Counted from the stretch's first letter, positions 16,415 to 26,938 are shown. The stretch: 55,063 bases of DNA from Deltaproteobacteria bacterium (GCA_024280335.1 JAJRQI010000023.1:1-55063); one strand, 5' to 3'. Notes: a model not told the origin generated them from the sequence alone. A program made the numbers and translations.

Positions 16415-17380
16415 TTAGTAGCCCAAGCCCACCTTCTTGCGCACCTTGCGCATGGTTTTGTCGGCTGCGTAGCGGGCTTTGTCGGCACCTTCGGCCAGAA
16501 CTTTACGCAACCCTTGCGGATCGGCCAGCAGTTCCTTGCGCTTTTCGCTGTAGGGGGCAAAAAAATCGCGCACCGTTTCAAACAGCTCCTGTTTCACATC
16601 CCCGTAGCGCAGGCCCGGGGTCAGGTAGCGCTGACGCAGTTCGGCAACGCTCGCTTCATCGAGGAACAGACGATAGATCTGAAACAGGTTGCAGCTGTCG
16701 GGATTCTTTGCTTCTTCCACCGGCGTCGCATCGGTGACGATCTGCATAATCTGCTTGCGCAGCGGTTTCTCATCCAGAAACAGGTCGATGGTGTTGCCGT
16801 AGCTTTTACTCATCTTGCGGCCGTCCTTGCCCGGCACCGTGGCGACCTCATCGTCGATCTCCGGCTCCGGCAGGGTGAAAACCTCGCCATATTCGTTATT
16901 GAACTTGATGGCGATGTCGCGGGCCACTTCCAGGTGCTGCTTCTGGTCCTTGCCGACCGGCACCCTGTCGCTCTGAAACAGCAGGATGTCGGCGGTCATC
17001 AGTACCGGGTAGGCAAACAGCCCGTGGTTCGGTTTGATCCCCTGGCCGACCTTGTCCTTGTAGCTGTGGCAACGCTCCAGCAAGCCCATCGGGGTGAAGT
17101 TGGAAAGAATCCAGCTTAACTCCTGAACCTCCGGCAGGTCCGACTGCACCCAAAAAACACTCTTCTCCGGATCGAGTCCCAGGGCCAGAAAATTGGCCGC
17201 CGCCTCCAGAGTTCCCGTGGCTAGTTCTTTGCCGTTGGACAGCGAGGTCATGGCGTGATAGTTGGCGATGAAGCAGAACAGCTCTTCATGCTCCTGGTAG
17301 TCGATCATCTTCTTCATCATGCCGAAGAAGTTGCCCAGATGCAGAGAGCCGGAGGGTTGGATGCCGGAGAGGACGCGCAT
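16415..17380 (-). CDS. trpS: tryptophanyl-tRNA synthetase
   Basis: Class I aminoacyl-tRNA synthetase charging tRNA-Trp. The HIGH-type motif is SLHLGN (residues 12-17) and KMSKS lies at about 189-193 (GRKMSKSYGN). The length of 321 residues from the ATG at 17380 is normal; the frame opens five codons earlier at a TTG (17395), but the ATG has GGAG 9 nt upstream and gives the family N-terminus MRVLSGIQPSG. Confidence 0.96.
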   Translation of the reverse strand: MRVLSGIQPSGSLHLGNFFGMMKKMIDYQEHEELFCFIANYHAMTSLSNGKELATGTLEAAANFLALGLDPEKSVFWVQSDLPEVQELSWILSNFTPMGLLERCHSYKDKVGQGIKPNHGLFAYPVLMTADILLFQSDRVPVGKDQKQHLEVARDIAIKFNNEYGEVFTLPEPEIDDEVATVPGKDGRKMSKSYGNTIDLFLDEKPLRKQIMQIVTDATPVEEAKNPDSCNLFQIYRLFLDEASVAELRQRYLTPGLRYGDVKQELFETVRDFFAPYSEKRKELLADPQGLRKVLAEGADKARYAADKTMRKVRKKVGLGY

Positions 17381-17411
17381 GGTGTTGAACTCCAATTAAA
17401 TTTGTAAAAAT

Positions 17412-17438
17412 GGGGGACAGAATTCTATTCTGTCCCCC
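17412..17438. terminator. 12-bp palindrome acting as terminator before trpS
   Basis: GGGGGACAGAAT (17412-17423), a 3-nt loop and ATTCTGTCCCCC (17427-17438) form a perfect stem. On the minus strand it is followed by ATTTTTAC, and on the plus strand by TTTC. It probably ends the 75-residue gene transcript. The GGGGACAG core resembles the palindrome at 44148. Confidence 0.65.
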
Positions 17439-17488
17439 TTTCAAAGAATGGGTGAATTTAGCAGATCAGTGTACGGCAGGTCAACGTC

Positions 17489-17716
17489 CTATTTCTGCTC
17501 TTGTTGCTCCCCCATCATTGCCAAAAATGGCAGCACCTGCTGCAGATCCATGCCGCTCTCCTTTAAAATCCCCAACAGTACCGGGAACAGTTGCAGCATG
17601 AAACCCGGTTCCTTGATAACCTCTTTGGTCAGTTCCGGCAGGGTGTCGAGAATGAAGGCCTGTTTTTCTTCTTTGCTCAAGCCCAGCAGGGCGGTTTTGA
17701 TCTCTTCGGTGGACAT
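17489..17716 (-). CDS. small helical protein of unknown function
   Basis: A 75-residue frame with a clear AAGGA ribosome-binding site before the ATG. The protein is largely helical, with repeated hydrophobic positions (LLGLSKEEKQAFIL, then FMLQLFPVLLGIL) and a polar Gln/Glu-rich end. No family is recognised. It stands alone between lon and trpS, with inverted repeats on both sides. Confidence 0.65.
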   Translation of the reverse strand: MSTEEIKTALLGLSKEEKQAFILDTLPELTKEVIKEPGFMLQLFPVLLGILKESGMDLQQVLPFLAMMGEQQEQK

Positions 17717-17746
17717 TTTGTTTTGTTCCTTTCAGTTTCAAATTTT

Positions 17747-17794
17747 AGGAGCAAGGTACAAGGTTTAAAGTCTGAACCCTCGAACCTTGCTCCT
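17747..17794. repeat. inverted repeat between lon and the small gene
   Basis: AGGAGCAAGGT (17747-17757) is exactly repeated in inverse as ACCTTGCTCCT (17784-17794), with AAGGTTTAAAG-type pairing inside. It lies 12 nt beyond the lon stop codon and may terminate lon, though no T-run follows on the minus strand. Confidence 0.55.
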
Positions 17795-17805
17795 TGCACC
17801 TGTTT

Positions 17806-20235
17806 CTATTTGTCGAAGGCGATTTTAAACACATCGGGATATTCTTTGACAAAGTACACCTCGATCCCTTCGCTCAGGTAATCGGGCAGGTCTTCGTAGT
17901 CCTTCTTGTTATCATGTGGAAAGATCAGCCTGTCGAGCCCGGCGCGGCGCGAGGCGATGGTTTTCTCCTTGACCCCGCCGATCGGCAGAACGCTGCCGGT
18001 CAACGACAGCTCACCGGTCATGCCCAGATTCTTACGCACCGTTTTTTTCATGATCATCGACAGCAGCGCCGTAGTCATGGTGACCCCGGCGGACGGGCCA
18101 TCCTTGGGAGTGGCACCGGCCGGAACATGCAGGTGTATGAAGTGGCTGTCAAAGTAATCTTCGGGGATCTGATAGCTGTCCAAGTGGCCCATGACGTAAG
18201 AGTAGGCGATCTCGGAACTTTCCACCATCACCTTGCCGAGCTGACCGGTCTGCTTGAAGCCTTTGCTCTTGCTCTTCATGGCGGTCGCTTCGATCTGCAG
18301 CGTGGCACCGCCCATGCGGGTCCAGGCCAGTCCGGTGACGACGCCGGGGCTATCCTTGATCAACTCCTCTTCGGGGAAGATCGGCTTGCCGAGATAGTGC
18401 TCGATATCCTTCTTGGTCACCTGAATTTTATCTTCGCGCCCCTCGGCAAACTTCATCGCCGCCTTGCGCATGATCTTCTTGATCCGGTTTTCCAGCCCCC
18501 GCACGCCGGATTCGCGGGCATAACGGTTGACAATGTCGGCCAACGCCGCTTTGTTGATGCTCACCTTCGACTTGTCCAGACCATGGCTTTTCAGCGATTT
18601 CGGGATCAGGTAGCGGCGGGCGATCTCCAACTTCTCTTCGAGGATGTAACCGGAGAGGCGGATCACTTCCATCCGGTCGAGCAGCGGTGCCGGGATGGGG
18701 TCAAGCTGATTGGCGGTGGCGATGAACAGCACGTTCGACAGGTCGAAGGGGACATCCAGGTAGTTGTCACGAAAGGCATCATTCTGCTCCGGATCGAGGA
18801 CCTCGAGCAGTGCCGAGGCCGGATCGCCCTGAAAGCTGGCGCCGATTTTGTCGATCTCATCGAGCATCAACACTGGATTGGCAGTTCCGGCACTTTTCAT
18901 CGCCTGGATCGCCTTGCCCGGCATGGCGCCGATATAGGTACGCCGGTGGCCTTTGATCTCGGCTTCATCGCGCATGCCGCCGACCGAGAAGCGGTAGAAT
19001 TTACGTTTCAACGTGTCGGCGATACTTTTACCGATCGAGGTCTTGCCGACCCCCGGCGGGCCGACCAGGCAGAGAATCGAGCCGGAGATGTCGCCCTTCA
19101 TTTTGCCGACGGCGATGAATTCCAGAATCCGCTCCTTGACGTCATCCAGCCCGTAATGGTCGCGGTTGAGCACCCGGCGGGCGCGGGGCAGATCGTAGGT
19201 GTCTTTGCTGAATTTGCCCCAGGGGAGGATGGTCAGCCAGTCCAGATAGTTGCGGCTGACGTTGTACTCCGGCGAGGAGGGCTCGATCAGCTGCAGTTTT
19301 TCGATCTCTTCATCGACCGCTTTTTGCGCCTCTTCATTCAGGGTCAGCTTTTTCAGCCGTTGCTGAAATTTCTCGATCTCAGAAACCTTGCCCTCTTTTT
19401 CCAGCCCCAACTCTTTCTTGATCGCCTTGAACTGCTCGCGCAGGAAAAACTCCCGCTGCTGGGCGGAGATCTTCTCTTCAATGCTCTGCGAGATTTTCGT
19501 TTGCAGGCGCGAGACCTCCAGCTCCTTCTTCAGCAGGATCAACACCTTGTCGATCCGGTCGCGGACGTCGAGGGTTTCCAGTACCTCCTGCAGTTCAAAG
19601 CCGTCGGCGTTGGTCAGGTTGGCGGCGAAGTCGGTCAGTCGGGCCGGATCGTCCATGCTCGAGCGGCCGAGGAACAGTTTGATCTCTTCGGAGTAGAGCG
19701 GGTTGATCTGCACCAGCTCTTTCAAGGTCGAGATGATCGCCATCGAGTAGGCTTGCAGTTCGGCGTTATCCCTGCGTTCTTCATCGAAATGATATTCGAC
19801 TTCGGCGAAGATGATGTCGTTCCTCTCCTTGACCGCAGTCACGGTAAAACGCTCCAAACTGTTCACCAGAACATGGGCGCTCTCTTCTTCGGAGTGGATC
19901 AGTTTGAGGATTTTCGCCGCCACGCCGACCGTTTGCAGGTTGTCGGTAGCGTCGTCATCGTCCAGTTCCAGGACCATCACCAGACCGATCGCCTGCGACG
20001 GGGTTTCCATCGCCTGTTTAATCGTTTCTACGCGGGCTTTGCCGTTAACGGTCAGCGGGATGATCACACCGGGAAAGGCAGGTCGCGGGCGCAGTGGAAT
20101 GATCGGTAGCTGCGGCGGCAGCATGTCGCGCGCCAGCACCAAACCTTCGTCAGGGATCGCCTGGACATCGGCATCGGTTTCGACTTCAATTTCGTATTCG
20201 ATTGAATCGTCGTGGTCTTCAAAGTTGTCGTGCAT
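17806..20235 (-). CDS. lon: ATP-dependent protease La (Lon)
   Basis: A 809-residue LonA protease that degrades misfolded and regulatory proteins. An acidic N-terminal extension of about 45 residues precedes the N-terminal substrate-binding domain. Walker A GPPGVGKT includes Lys398, Walker B is LMLDEIDK, and the Ser-Lys dyad is Ser715 (DGPSAGVTM) and about Lys758 (GGVKEK). The length is typical. A good sigma-70 type promoter lies about 65 nt upstream, with AGGGAG before the ATG. No sigma-32 or CIRCE-like element was seen. Confidence 0.97.
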   Translation of the reverse strand: MHDNFEDHDDSIEYEIEVETDADVQAIPDEGLVLARDMLPPQLPIIPLRPRPAFPGVIIPLTVNGKARVETIKQAMETPSQAIGLVMVLELDDDDATDNLQTVGVAAKILKLIHSEEESAHVLVNSLERFTVTAVKERNDIIFAEVEYHFDEERRDNAELQAYSMAIISTLKELVQINPLYSEEIKLFLGRSSMDDPARLTDFAANLTNADGFELQEVLETLDVRDRIDKVLILLKKELEVSRLQTKISQSIEEKISAQQREFFLREQFKAIKKELGLEKEGKVSEIEKFQQRLKKLTLNEEAQKAVDEEIEKLQLIEPSSPEYNVSRNYLDWLTILPWGKFSKDTYDLPRARRVLNRDHYGLDDVKERILEFIAVGKMKGDISGSILCLVGPPGVGKTSIGKSIADTLKRKFYRFSVGGMRDEAEIKGHRRTYIGAMPGKAIQAMKSAGTANPVLMLDEIDKIGASFQGDPASALLEVLDPEQNDAFRDNYLDVPFDLSNVLFIATANQLDPIPAPLLDRMEVIRLSGYILEEKLEIARRYLIPKSLKSHGLDKSKVSINKAALADIVNRYARESGVRGLENRIKKIMRKAAMKFAEGREDKIQVTKKDIEHYLGKPIFPEEELIKDSPGVVTGLAWTRMGGATLQIEATAMKSKSKGFKQTGQLGKVMVESSEIAYSYVMGHLDSYQIPEDYFDSHFIHLHVPAGATPKDGPSAGVTMTTALLSMIMKKTVRKNLGMTGELSLTGSVLPIGGVKEKTIASRRAGLDRLIFPHDNKKDYEDLPDYLSEGIEVYFVKEYPDVFKIAFDK

Positions 20236-20299
20236 TTATATAGCTCCCTGAACAGGTCAAAAGCGGTACTTCGGCTGCCGCTGGTCGGCAACCGTGGAG

Positions 20300-20328
20300 A
20301 AAATAATCATTACCGTGAATCGTGTCAA
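20300..20328 (-). promoter_or_regulatory. sigma-70 type promoter of lon
   Basis: On the minus strand TTGACA (20323-20328) is separated by exactly 17 bp from TATTTT (20300-20305), about 65 nt ahead of the lon ATG. Confidence 0.6.
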
Positions 20329-20596
20329 CCAAGACTAGCCGAATCGGTGCGGATTTCCAACCTTTAAGCGGAATCCTTTGAGTGGAGGAGGGATAGGATC
20401 ATTTTTTTAGTCAACGTGGTCAATTGATCAGAGGGAGTTCGTTTGTGGATACGTAGAGGAACGGCTCAACCGGCAGATGAATTACGTGGTCAAGAATGAC
20501 CGCACAGAGGTTGCGAAATGTTTTTAGTCCGACCAGCGGCAGCATTGATGTCAATGTTGCCGCTGGTTTAAATCTTTCCTGATTGGGAAGCTCCTG
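20329..20596. other. non-coding gap between lon and the chemoreceptor gene
   Basis: The gap holds a long hairpin at 20533-20566 (CCAGCGGCA with TGCCGCTGG, and CATTGA with TCAATG inside), placed 31 nt after the chemoreceptor stop on the minus strand; it may terminate that operon although no T-tract follows. On the plus strand a short open stretch ending at about 20527 reads like a protein fragment (for example YVEERLNRQMNYVVKNDR), but it has no start codon near its beginning and no known homologue comes to mind. Confidence 0.4.
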
Positions 20597-22330
20597 TTAT
20601 TCCAGCGGTATGTAATTCTGTTGAGCAGGTGGGGCTGGTTGGCAGTTTGTTGCAAATGACGGCCTCTGGCCGGAACCTTTCAGCTGGAAACGTTGCAGCA
20701 ATCCCCGCAAATTTTCCGCCTGACTGGCCAACTCCTCCGCCGCCGCTGCGCTTTCTTCGGCGCTGGCAGTGTTCTGTTGTGTTACCTGATCAATCTGTGA
20801 GAGTCCCAGATTGACCTGCGCGATCCCTTGCGCCTGTTCCTCGCTGGCGGAGGCGATTTCGCCGACCAGTTCGGTCACTTGGGCAACGCTGTCAACGATC
20901 TCCTGCAGTGCGCTGGCGGTATTATCGGCGATCTGCACACCGTTTTCTCCTTTGCTGACCGAACTTTCGATCAGTTCGGCGGTTTCCCCGGCCGCTTTGG
21001 CACTGCGAGCGGCCAAGTTACGCACTTCTTCGGCGACCACGGCAAAACCTTTGCCGTGTTGTCCGGCGCGGGCCGCTTCAACTGCCGCATTCAAGGCCAG
21101 CAGGTTGGTTTGAAAGGCGATTTCATCGATCACCTTGATGATGCGGGAAATGCTCTGGCCGGCCTGGTTGATTTCTCCCACGGCCTTGACCATCTGCTGC
21201 ATCAGCTGATTTCCCTTTTTCGCCGTCTCGCGGGCCTCTCCTGCCAGCCGGTTGGCGCTTGCGGCGTTTTCTGAGCTCTGCCTGGTTTGCGAAACGATCT
21301 GGACCATGGAACTGGTGATTTCTTCCAGCGAACTGGCTTGTTCCGTTGCCCCTTGGGAGAGCGACTGGCTGGCACCGGAGACCTGTGAGGTGCCGGAGGC
21401 AATCTGTTCTCCGGCGGTTTGCACCTCGCCGAGCACCTCGCCGAGATTTTCGGTCATCAGCTGTAAAGCCTGCCCCAACTGGTCCTGATCTGAAGCTAAG
21501 GTTACGTCGACAGTCAGATCGCCTTTCGCGATCCGTTCGGTCAGACTGGCGGTATTCTGCAGGGTGTCCAGCATCGAATCGAGATCCTTGGCCACCATGC
21601 CGATTTCATCTCGTGAAGTGAAATTGAGCTTTTTCGTATCATGGATGCTCCCGGCAGCTAGTGCCTGGGCCAGAGAACGAATACTGCTGAGCGGTTGAAT
21701 CAGCATCCGTTTGGTAAGGATATTGATCAGCACGGCTGAAACCAGCACGACAACAACCAGTAGAATCAGGGTCAGGCGGGTCTGCTGCTGGGCGGCGAGC
21801 AGCGTTTTTTCAATCTCCGCGCCGACCGTTGCAACGTACCCTTCCGAGGCCGCCGACAATCCTTCGAGCAGTTGCTCCCTGCTGTTGTTGATTTGTCGCA
21901 ACTCCTGTTTCAGAGTGGAAAACTCCTCTCCGCTGACCAGTTTTCGATAATTGGTTGCGGCGAGGGCGGCATAGTTTCGGTAGTTTGTTTCCAGCGCCGA
22001 ATTTTGTGTTCCGCCGCCGACTGTGGCGGAGATTTTGCCGATCTGTTCAAACTGAGCCAAAATTTCTGCTGCCAGGTCGTCTGCTTCCGAGACGGCGTCC
22101 TCTTCGCCGAGCATAACGCCGTCTTCATAGAGTTTGGCCTGTTCCTTAAACAGATTCAGCAGTTTGCTACCCTGCATCGACAGTGGAAAACGGACCTTTT
22201 TCAGGGTTGTCAGCTCACCGCTCAGGGTGGAGTTGAAATGGACCGTGTAGAGCGAGGAAGCGATCATCCCCAACAGTACGATTCCCACGCAGAGCCAGAT
22301 TTTTGCTTTGATGCTGTGTAAAACGTTCAT
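20597..22330 (-). CDS. methyl-accepting chemotaxis protein
   Basis: A 577-residue transmembrane chemoreceptor. Transmembrane segments lie at about 9-28 and 186-206 and bracket a helical periplasmic sensor of about 155 residues (four-helix-bundle type). A HAMP region follows, then a long cytoplasmic coiled coil with the signalling tip [20 protein letters not shown] and [12 protein letters not shown]-terminal Pro/Gln-rich tail ends the protein; no CheR-docking NWETF pentapeptide is visible. The frame opens two codons earlier with GTG, but the ATG at 22330 has GAGG 5 nt upstream. It is 15 nt after the PstS-like gene, so the receptor may sense the ligand handled by that protein. Confidence 0.93.
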   Translation of the reverse strand: MNVLHSIKAKIWLCVGIVLLGMIASSLYTVHFNSTLSGELTTLKKVRFPLSMQGSKLLNLFKEQAKLYEDGVMLGEEDAVSEADDLAAEILAQFEQIGKISATVGGGTQNSALETNYRNYAALAATNYRKLVSGEEFSTLKQELRQINNSREQLLEGLSAASEGYVATVGAEIEKTLLAAQQQTRLTLILLVVVVLVSAVLINILTKRMLIQPLSSIRSLAQALAAGSIHDTKKLNFTSRDEIGMVAKDLDSMLDTLQNTASLTERIAKGDLTVDVTLASDQDQLGQALQLMTENLGEVLGEVQTAGEQIASGTSQVSGASQSLSQGATEQASSLEEITSSMVQIVSQTRQSSENAASANRLAGEARETAKKGNQLMQQMVKAVGEINQAGQSISRIIKVIDEIAFQTNLLALNAAVEAARAGQHGKGFAVVAEEVRNLAARSAKAAGETAELIESSVSKGENGVQIADNTASALQEIVDSVAQVTELVGEIASASEEQAQGIAQVNLGLSQIDQVTQQNTASAEESAAAAEELASQAENLRGLLQRFQLKGSGQRPSFATNCQPAPPAQQNYIPLE

Positions 22331-22345
22331 AATCACCTCACATCC

Positions 22346-22762
22346 CTACTTGATCTCCAATGCTTTTACCGAAACGATCGCCGTCCCGGCGGAAACATAG
22401 CCGATCGCCCCGGCGTTGGCGGCGATAAAAGCCATCACCTCGGCGTCATTTGGTAACGATTTGGGGCTAACTCCGGTGCCGGTAAATGTGGCCTTTTTCC
22501 AGAAATTGGCGAACTGTTTTGAGGATTTTCCGGTGATTGCCTTGGTGAAACCTTTGTGGATGGCAGATTTCTTCTGCTGCACCGGTTGCACCGCAGTCCC
22601 GTCGGACCAGGTGGATTTTTTGCCGAGAAAGATGCTTTTTGCATCACTTTTGGAGATGGAGCTTTCAGGGTTGGCTTGATTGACGATCAAGGTGAAGTCT
22701 GCTGCATAGACGCTTGACAGGGCAACAGAAACAATGAACAGTGCAAGTATCAAAGTCTTCAT
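22346..22762 (-). CDS. small periplasmic PstS-like phosphate/anion-binding protein
   Basis: A 138-residue protein with a signal peptide (cleavage near VYA-AD, residue 20). It resembles a minimal PBP-like domain of phosphate-binding PstS relatives: FTLIVNQANPESSISKSDAKSIFLG near the N-terminus (first part quoted: FTLIVNQANPESS) and NAGAIGYVS near the C-terminus, the latter typical of PstS-like proteins. There is no transporter gene beside it. Its partners are an outer-membrane porin-like protein upstream and a chemoreceptor downstream, suggesting a sensory rather than uptake role; this is inference. GGAG lies 7 nt before the ATG. Confidence 0.75.
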   Translation of the reverse strand: MKTLILALFIVSVALSSVYAADFTLIVNQANPESSISKSDAKSIFLGKKSTWSDGTAVQPVQQKKSAIHKGFTKAITGKSSKQFANFWKKATFTGTGVSPKSLPNDAEVMAFIAANAGAIGYVSAGTAIVSVKALEIK

Positions 22763-22775
22763 TTTCTGCTCCCCG

Positions 22776-23969
22776 TTAAAAATTGAATGTTGCTTTGAGC
22801 GCAAAGTAATCCCAGTCTTCCGCCAGCTTGCTGGCGTCGTTGATGACCGTGGCAAAAATTTCGTTGCCCTCCACCTGATGGTACTCCGCTTTCAGCGTCC
22901 AGTTGTCGCTGACATCGTAACGCGCACCGAAGCTCAGATCTTTGCGCCAGCCGAGAAAGTCCGGCATCCCCATGGCGACGAAGCTGTTGCCATCTTTGTC
23001 GTTCTTGTCGGCGTAGAGGACATCGTAAAGGGCCGAAAAGGTCAGCTGGTCGTTGGCGTACCAGTGCAGCATGACGTACCAGGCCTGGGGGTTCTTTTCC
23101 GCAGCTGAAATCCCGAGGAAGGTCTGGGTCGATTTCATCTCCATGTACTCGGCCATCAGCCCGAAATATTCTTGAATATATTCAAGGGAGAGGACGAAGT
23201 GGTTATCGATTTTGAGTTGCCCCGGGCCGTTCAGCCCGGCGCCGTAGTCCGCGGTGAAGTCAAGCTCCGAATCAAGGAACGAGATGCCGAACCGCAGTCC
23301 GTCCAACGGTGTGTTGTAGACCAGCGACCCACCGTATAAACTGCTGTCTTTCTCTTGGACGGCAGTCACGGTCTGGCTGGAAATTCTGCTGAAGGACTTG
23401 CGCAGGGTTTTGAACATCAGGGCATCGTCCGGCATGTTGCTGGTGCCGTAAAATAGGTGGTAATCGAGGTCACCGGCGTCATCGAATGCCAGGTTCCCGT
23501 AGATTCCGACCCCCTGGTAGGCCACCAGCATGTCGCGCTGATTCTCGTTGTAAATGCTCTGCGGCAGAAAGGTCATCGCGCGCAGAAAGTCGCTGTCGCG
23601 ACCTTCGTTGTACAGCCCCAGCGGCAGCTTGACCTTGCCGGCGCGCACGCCGAAATAATCGGTGAAACGGTAATCACCGTAACCCCAGTCAAGGCGGACT
23701 TCGTTGTTGCCGACTTCGCCCAGATCGCGCGACAGCAGTTGGGCGCCGACCCGTAACTTGTCGCTGACCTTGGTGTTGACGGTCAGGCCGAGCTCGTTGT
23801 ACTGAAATGTGCCGTCAGTGGTGTCGGCCAGAAAGTTATTGTCGGAGCTCGACAGGTAGCCCTGTGAGGCGAACCCGTTAAGCCGGATCTGGCTCCAGTC
23901 GAGGGCGGCTGCCTGTAGCGGAACCAGACAGAGCAGCAGCGCCCAAAGTAGACAATTTTTCATTTTCAT
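22776..23969 (-). CDS. outer-membrane porin-like beta-barrel protein
   Basis: A 397-residue exported protein with a signal peptide (WALLLCLVPLQAAA) and alternating beta-strand patterns through to a terminal aromatic (ALKATFNF), the usual ending of an outer-membrane barrel. It opens with LDWSQIRLNGFASQGYL, typical of porins in this group that lack the LamB or OprP key motifs. The substrate is unknown. It is the first gene of a porin, PstS-like, chemoreceptor operon with 13- to 15-nt gaps. The start at 23969 has AGGGGA 6 nt upstream; the open frame runs further but without an exported N-terminus. Confidence 0.78.
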   Translation of the reverse strand: MKMKNCLLWALLLCLVPLQAAALDWSQIRLNGFASQGYLSSSDNNFLADTTDGTFQYNELGLTVNTKVSDKLRVGAQLLSRDLGEVGNNEVRLDWGYGDYRFTDYFGVRAGKVKLPLGLYNEGRDSDFLRAMTFLPQSIYNENQRDMLVAYQGVGIYGNLAFDDAGDLDYHLFYGTSNMPDDALMFKTLRKSFSRISSQTVTAVQEKDSSLYGGSLVYNTPLDGLRFGISFLDSELDFTADYGAGLNGPGQLKIDNHFVLSLEYIQEYFGLMAEYMEMKSTQTFLGISAAEKNPQAWYVMLHWYANDQLTFSALYDVLYADKNDKDGNSFVAMGMPDFLGWRKDLSFGARYDVSDNWTLKAEYHQVEGNEIFATVINDASKLAEDWDYFALKATFNF

Positions 23970-24057
23970 GCGATTTCCCCTTTTTTCAGTTTTGCCTCCG
24001 GCAACGTCAGAGGCACCTGGATACTGCTGCATGGCCGAATCGTCATGCAGAAAATTA

Positions 24058-24086
24058 AATTTAAACGAATGGTTGACGCAAGTCAA
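24058..24086 (-). promoter_or_regulatory. promoter of the porin operon
   Basis: On the minus strand TTGACT (24081-24086) and TAAATT (24058-24063) are spaced by 17 bp in an AT-rich stretch, 89 nt upstream of the porin start. Confidence 0.5.
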
Positions 24087-24224
24087 TGAAAGATAGTTAA
24101 TTTTGCCGATGGCTGATCTCTTTATGTACTGCCGACTAAAATAGTTACGCTGCTTTCCAACCTTCCACTTTCCCTTTCGGTATGAAATAATCCAGCAACT
24201 TTTTTCTGCCAAGAAAGGTCATCC

Positions 24225-26915
24225 ATGTCCGAACAGAATCAACGCGTCTATCTGGTCGACGGCTCCTCCTATATTTACCGTGCTTACTACGCCATCCGGC
24301 ACCTGTCTAACTCAAAAGGGGAGGCGACCAACGCGGTCTACGGTTTCACCAACATGCTGCTGAATCTGGTGCGGGATGAAAAGCCGGATCGGCTGGCGGT
24401 GATCTTTGATGCCAAGGGGCCGACTTTTCGCAAGAAGCTCTATCCTGAATACAAAGCGAATAGAAGCGCCATGCCGGAAGACCTGGTGCCGCAGGTGCCG
24501 ATCATCAAACAGCTGGTCCGCGCTTTCAATATGCCGGCGCTGGAGCAGGTCGGGGTCGAGGCGGATGATATTATCGCTACCCTGGCCCGGCAGTATGCCC
24601 GGCAGGGGCTGGATGTGGTGGTGGTCACCGGCGATAAAGATCTGATGCAGATTGTAAGCGACCGGGTCTGTCTGCTCGATACGATGAAAAAGAAAGTCAC
24701 GCGGCGCGAGGAGGTGATCGAACGGTTCGGGGTGCCGCCAGCGCAGGTGCTGGAAATTCTCGGGCTGGCCGGGGACACCTCGGATAATATTCCGGGGGTG
24801 CCGGGGATCGGCGAAAAGACCGCCGCCGGGTTGATTCAGGAGTTCGGCAGCATCGACAATCTGCTGCAGAATATCGACCGGGTCAAAGGGAAGAAGCGCC
24901 AGGAGAATCTACGTGAGTTCGGCGAGCAGGCGCTGCTGTCGCGCAAGCTCGCCGATCTGGTTTATGACGTTGAGCTGGATGTGACGATTGATGATCTGAC
25001 GATGGATGAACCGGATCGCGAGGCGCTTTGCGAACTGTTTGCCAAGCTTGAGTTTCACAAGCTGCTGCAGGAATACTCCGCTCCGGCAGCGGCGGCACAA
25101 CAGCAGAGCAGCGGCGAAAACTATCATACGATAGCGACTGAGGCTGAATTGGATGAACTGCTCGGCAAACTGAAGAATGCCGGACGTTTTGCCCTCGACA
25201 CCGAAACCACCAGTCTGGTAGCGGTGCAGGCCGAGCTGGTCGGACTCTCTTTCTCCATCAAGGCAGGACACGGCTGGTACCTGCCGGTCGGGCATATGTA
25301 TCTGGGCGTTCCCGAGCAGCTGCCAAAAGCGCTGGTGCTGGAGAAATTGCGCCCGCTGCTGGAAGATCCACAGATTGAAAAGGTCGGCCAGAATATCAAG
25401 TACGACGCATTGGTGCTGCGTAACGCTGGGATTGAACTGGCCGGGGTCGCGCTCGATACCATGGTCCTTTCCTATGTTACTCATCCTGAGTCCAAGTCGC
25501 ACGGTCTCGATGCGCTGGCTGCCGAGCACCTGAATCACCGGATGATCCCCTATTCGGAAATGACCGGAAAAGGTAAAAAGCAGATCTGCTTCAGTGAGGT
25601 TGAGGTGGCAAAAGCGACCGTTTATGCCGCGGAGGATGCCGATATGACCTGGCAGTTGGCGGAAAAACTGCTGCCGGAGCTGCCCGCGGGGCAAGCGGAG
25701 CAGCTGCTGTTTGAGGTAGAGATGCCGCTGGTAGATGTGTTGACGCGGATGGAGTGGCGGGGGATCCGCATCGATGCCGATTTCCTCGGTCAGCTCTCCA
25801 GCGAGATGGCCGGAAAGCTGGTTGCGCTGGAAGCGGAGATTCATCAACTGGCGGGTGGCCCGTTCAATATCAATTCGCCGAAGCAGCTTGGCGAAATTCT
25901 CTTCGAAAAGCTCGGCCTGCCGAAGGGGAAGAGGACCAAAACCGGCTGGTCGACCAATGTCGAGGTGCTGACCAATCTGGCTGAGGAACACGAAATCGCC
26001 GTCAGAATTCTCGCCTACCGTTCGGTCAGCAAGCTGAAAAGCACCTACACGGATGCGCTGCCGAAGCTGATCAATCCGTCCAGCGGTCGGCTGCATACCA
26101 GTTTCAATCAGGCGGTCACCGCCACCGGTAGGCTCTCCTCCAGCGATCCGAACCTGCAGAATATCCCGATCCGCACCGCTGAAGGGCGGCGGATCCGCGA
26201 GGCCTTCATCCCCGCGGAGGGCTGGACGCTGCTCTCGGCCGACTACTCGCAGGTCGAACTGCGGGTGATGGCGCACATGGCCGATGTCCCGGCGTTAAAG
26301 GAGAGTTTCGTCGCCGGGGAGGATATCCACAAACGGACTGCCAGCGAGATTTTCGGTATCTTCCCGGAGATGGTTACCGACGAAATGCGCCGCCACGCCA
26401 AAACTATCAACTTCGGCGTACTTTACGGCATGGGCGCCTTCAGCCTGGGGAAAGATCTCGGCGTCAGTCGCAAGGAAGCGCAGCAGTTTATCGACAACTA
26501 TTTCGACCGCTATCCGGCGGTGCTCGACTATCTGGAGGCGAAAAAAGCCGAGGCGCGCGAACATCAGTACGTCACCACGATTCTCGGCCGGCGTTGTGCG
26601 ATCCCCGAGATCAACAGTAAAAATGGTGCGTTCCGCAGTTATGCCGAGCGCAACGCCATCAACTATCCGATTCAGGGCAGCGCCGCCGATATCATCAAGG
26701 TGGCGATGGTCAATATCGACCGGCGCTTGCGTGAAGAGGGTTTGCAGGCACGGATGCTGTTGCAGGTACACGATGAACTGGTTTTCGAGCTGCCGGAAGA
26801 GGAGTTGGAGCAGGTCCGCGAACTGGTCCGGGTGGAGATGGAGAACGCTGTGCCCCTCGATCTGCCGCTGAAGGTCGATATCGGCGTTGGAAAAAACTGG
26901 GCGCAGGCACATTGA
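24225..26915 (+). CDS. polA: DNA polymerase I
   Basis: An 896-residue polymerase with all three domains: a 5'-nuclease domain (about 1-295, with the DGSSYIYRAYYA start and GIGEKTAAGLI helix-hairpin-helix), a 3'-5' exonuclease domain (about 305-490) and the polymerase domain (about 520-896). The exonuclease acidic residues appear intact (DTETTS, NIKYDALVL, YAAEDADMT), so proofreading is expected. Polymerase motif A is LSADYSQVELRVMAH, motif B RRHAKTINFGVLYGMG and motif C VHDELVFE. An AAAGG site precedes the ATG. It fills in gaps in repair and removes RNA primers. Confidence 0.97.
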   Translation: MSEQNQRVYLVDGSSYIYRAYYAIRHLSNSKGEATNAVYGFTNMLLNLVRDEKPDRLAVIFDAKGPTFRKKLYPEYKANRSAMPEDLVPQVPIIKQLVRAFNMPALEQVGVEADDIIATLARQYARQGLDVVVVTGDKDLMQIVSDRVCLLDTMKKKVTRREEVIERFGVPPAQVLEILGLAGDTSDNIPGVPGIGEKTAAGLIQEFGSIDNLLQNIDRVKGKKRQENLREFGEQALLSRKLADLVYDVELDVTIDDLTMDEPDREALCELFAKLEFHKLLQEYSAPAAAAQQQSSGENYHTIATEAELDELLGKLKNAGRFALDTETTSLVAVQAELVGLSFSIKAGHGWYLPVGHMYLGVPEQLPKALVLEKLRPLLEDPQIEKVGQNIKYDALVLRNAGIELAGVALDTMVLSYVTHPESKSHGLDALAAEHLNHRMIPYSEMTGKGKKQICFSEVEVAKATVYAAEDADMTWQLAEKLLPELPAGQAEQLLFEVEMPLVDVLTRMEWRGIRIDADFLGQLSSEMAGKLVALEAEIHQLAGGPFNINSPKQLGEILFEKLGLPKGKRTKTGWSTNVEVLTNLAEEHEIAVRILAYRSVSKLKSTYTDALPKLINPSSGRLHTSFNQAVTATGRLSSSDPNLQNIPIRTAEGRRIREAFIPAEGWTLLSADYSQVELRVMAHMADVPALKESFVAGEDIHKRTASEIFGIFPEMVTDEMRRHAKTINFGVLYGMGAFSLGKDLGVSRKEAQQFIDNYFDRYPAVLDYLEAKKAEAREHQYVTTILGRRCAIPEINSKNGAFRSYAERNAINYPIQGSAADIIKVAMVNIDRRLREEGLQARMLLQVHDELVFELPEEELEQVRELVRVEMENAVPLDLPLKVDIGVGKNWAQAH

Positions 26916-26938
26916 TTGTAAATGTAGACATTTTGAGC

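Noticed and set aside
17794-20109. 771-codon open frame on the plus strand opposite lon
   Set aside because: It mirrors lon codons in a GC-rich genome; its product has no family features, while lon on the other strand has all its motifs.
24909-26276. 455-codon minus-strand frame opposite polA
   Set aside because: Antisense shadow of the polymerase gene with a His/Gln/Arg-rich composition typical of such shadows.
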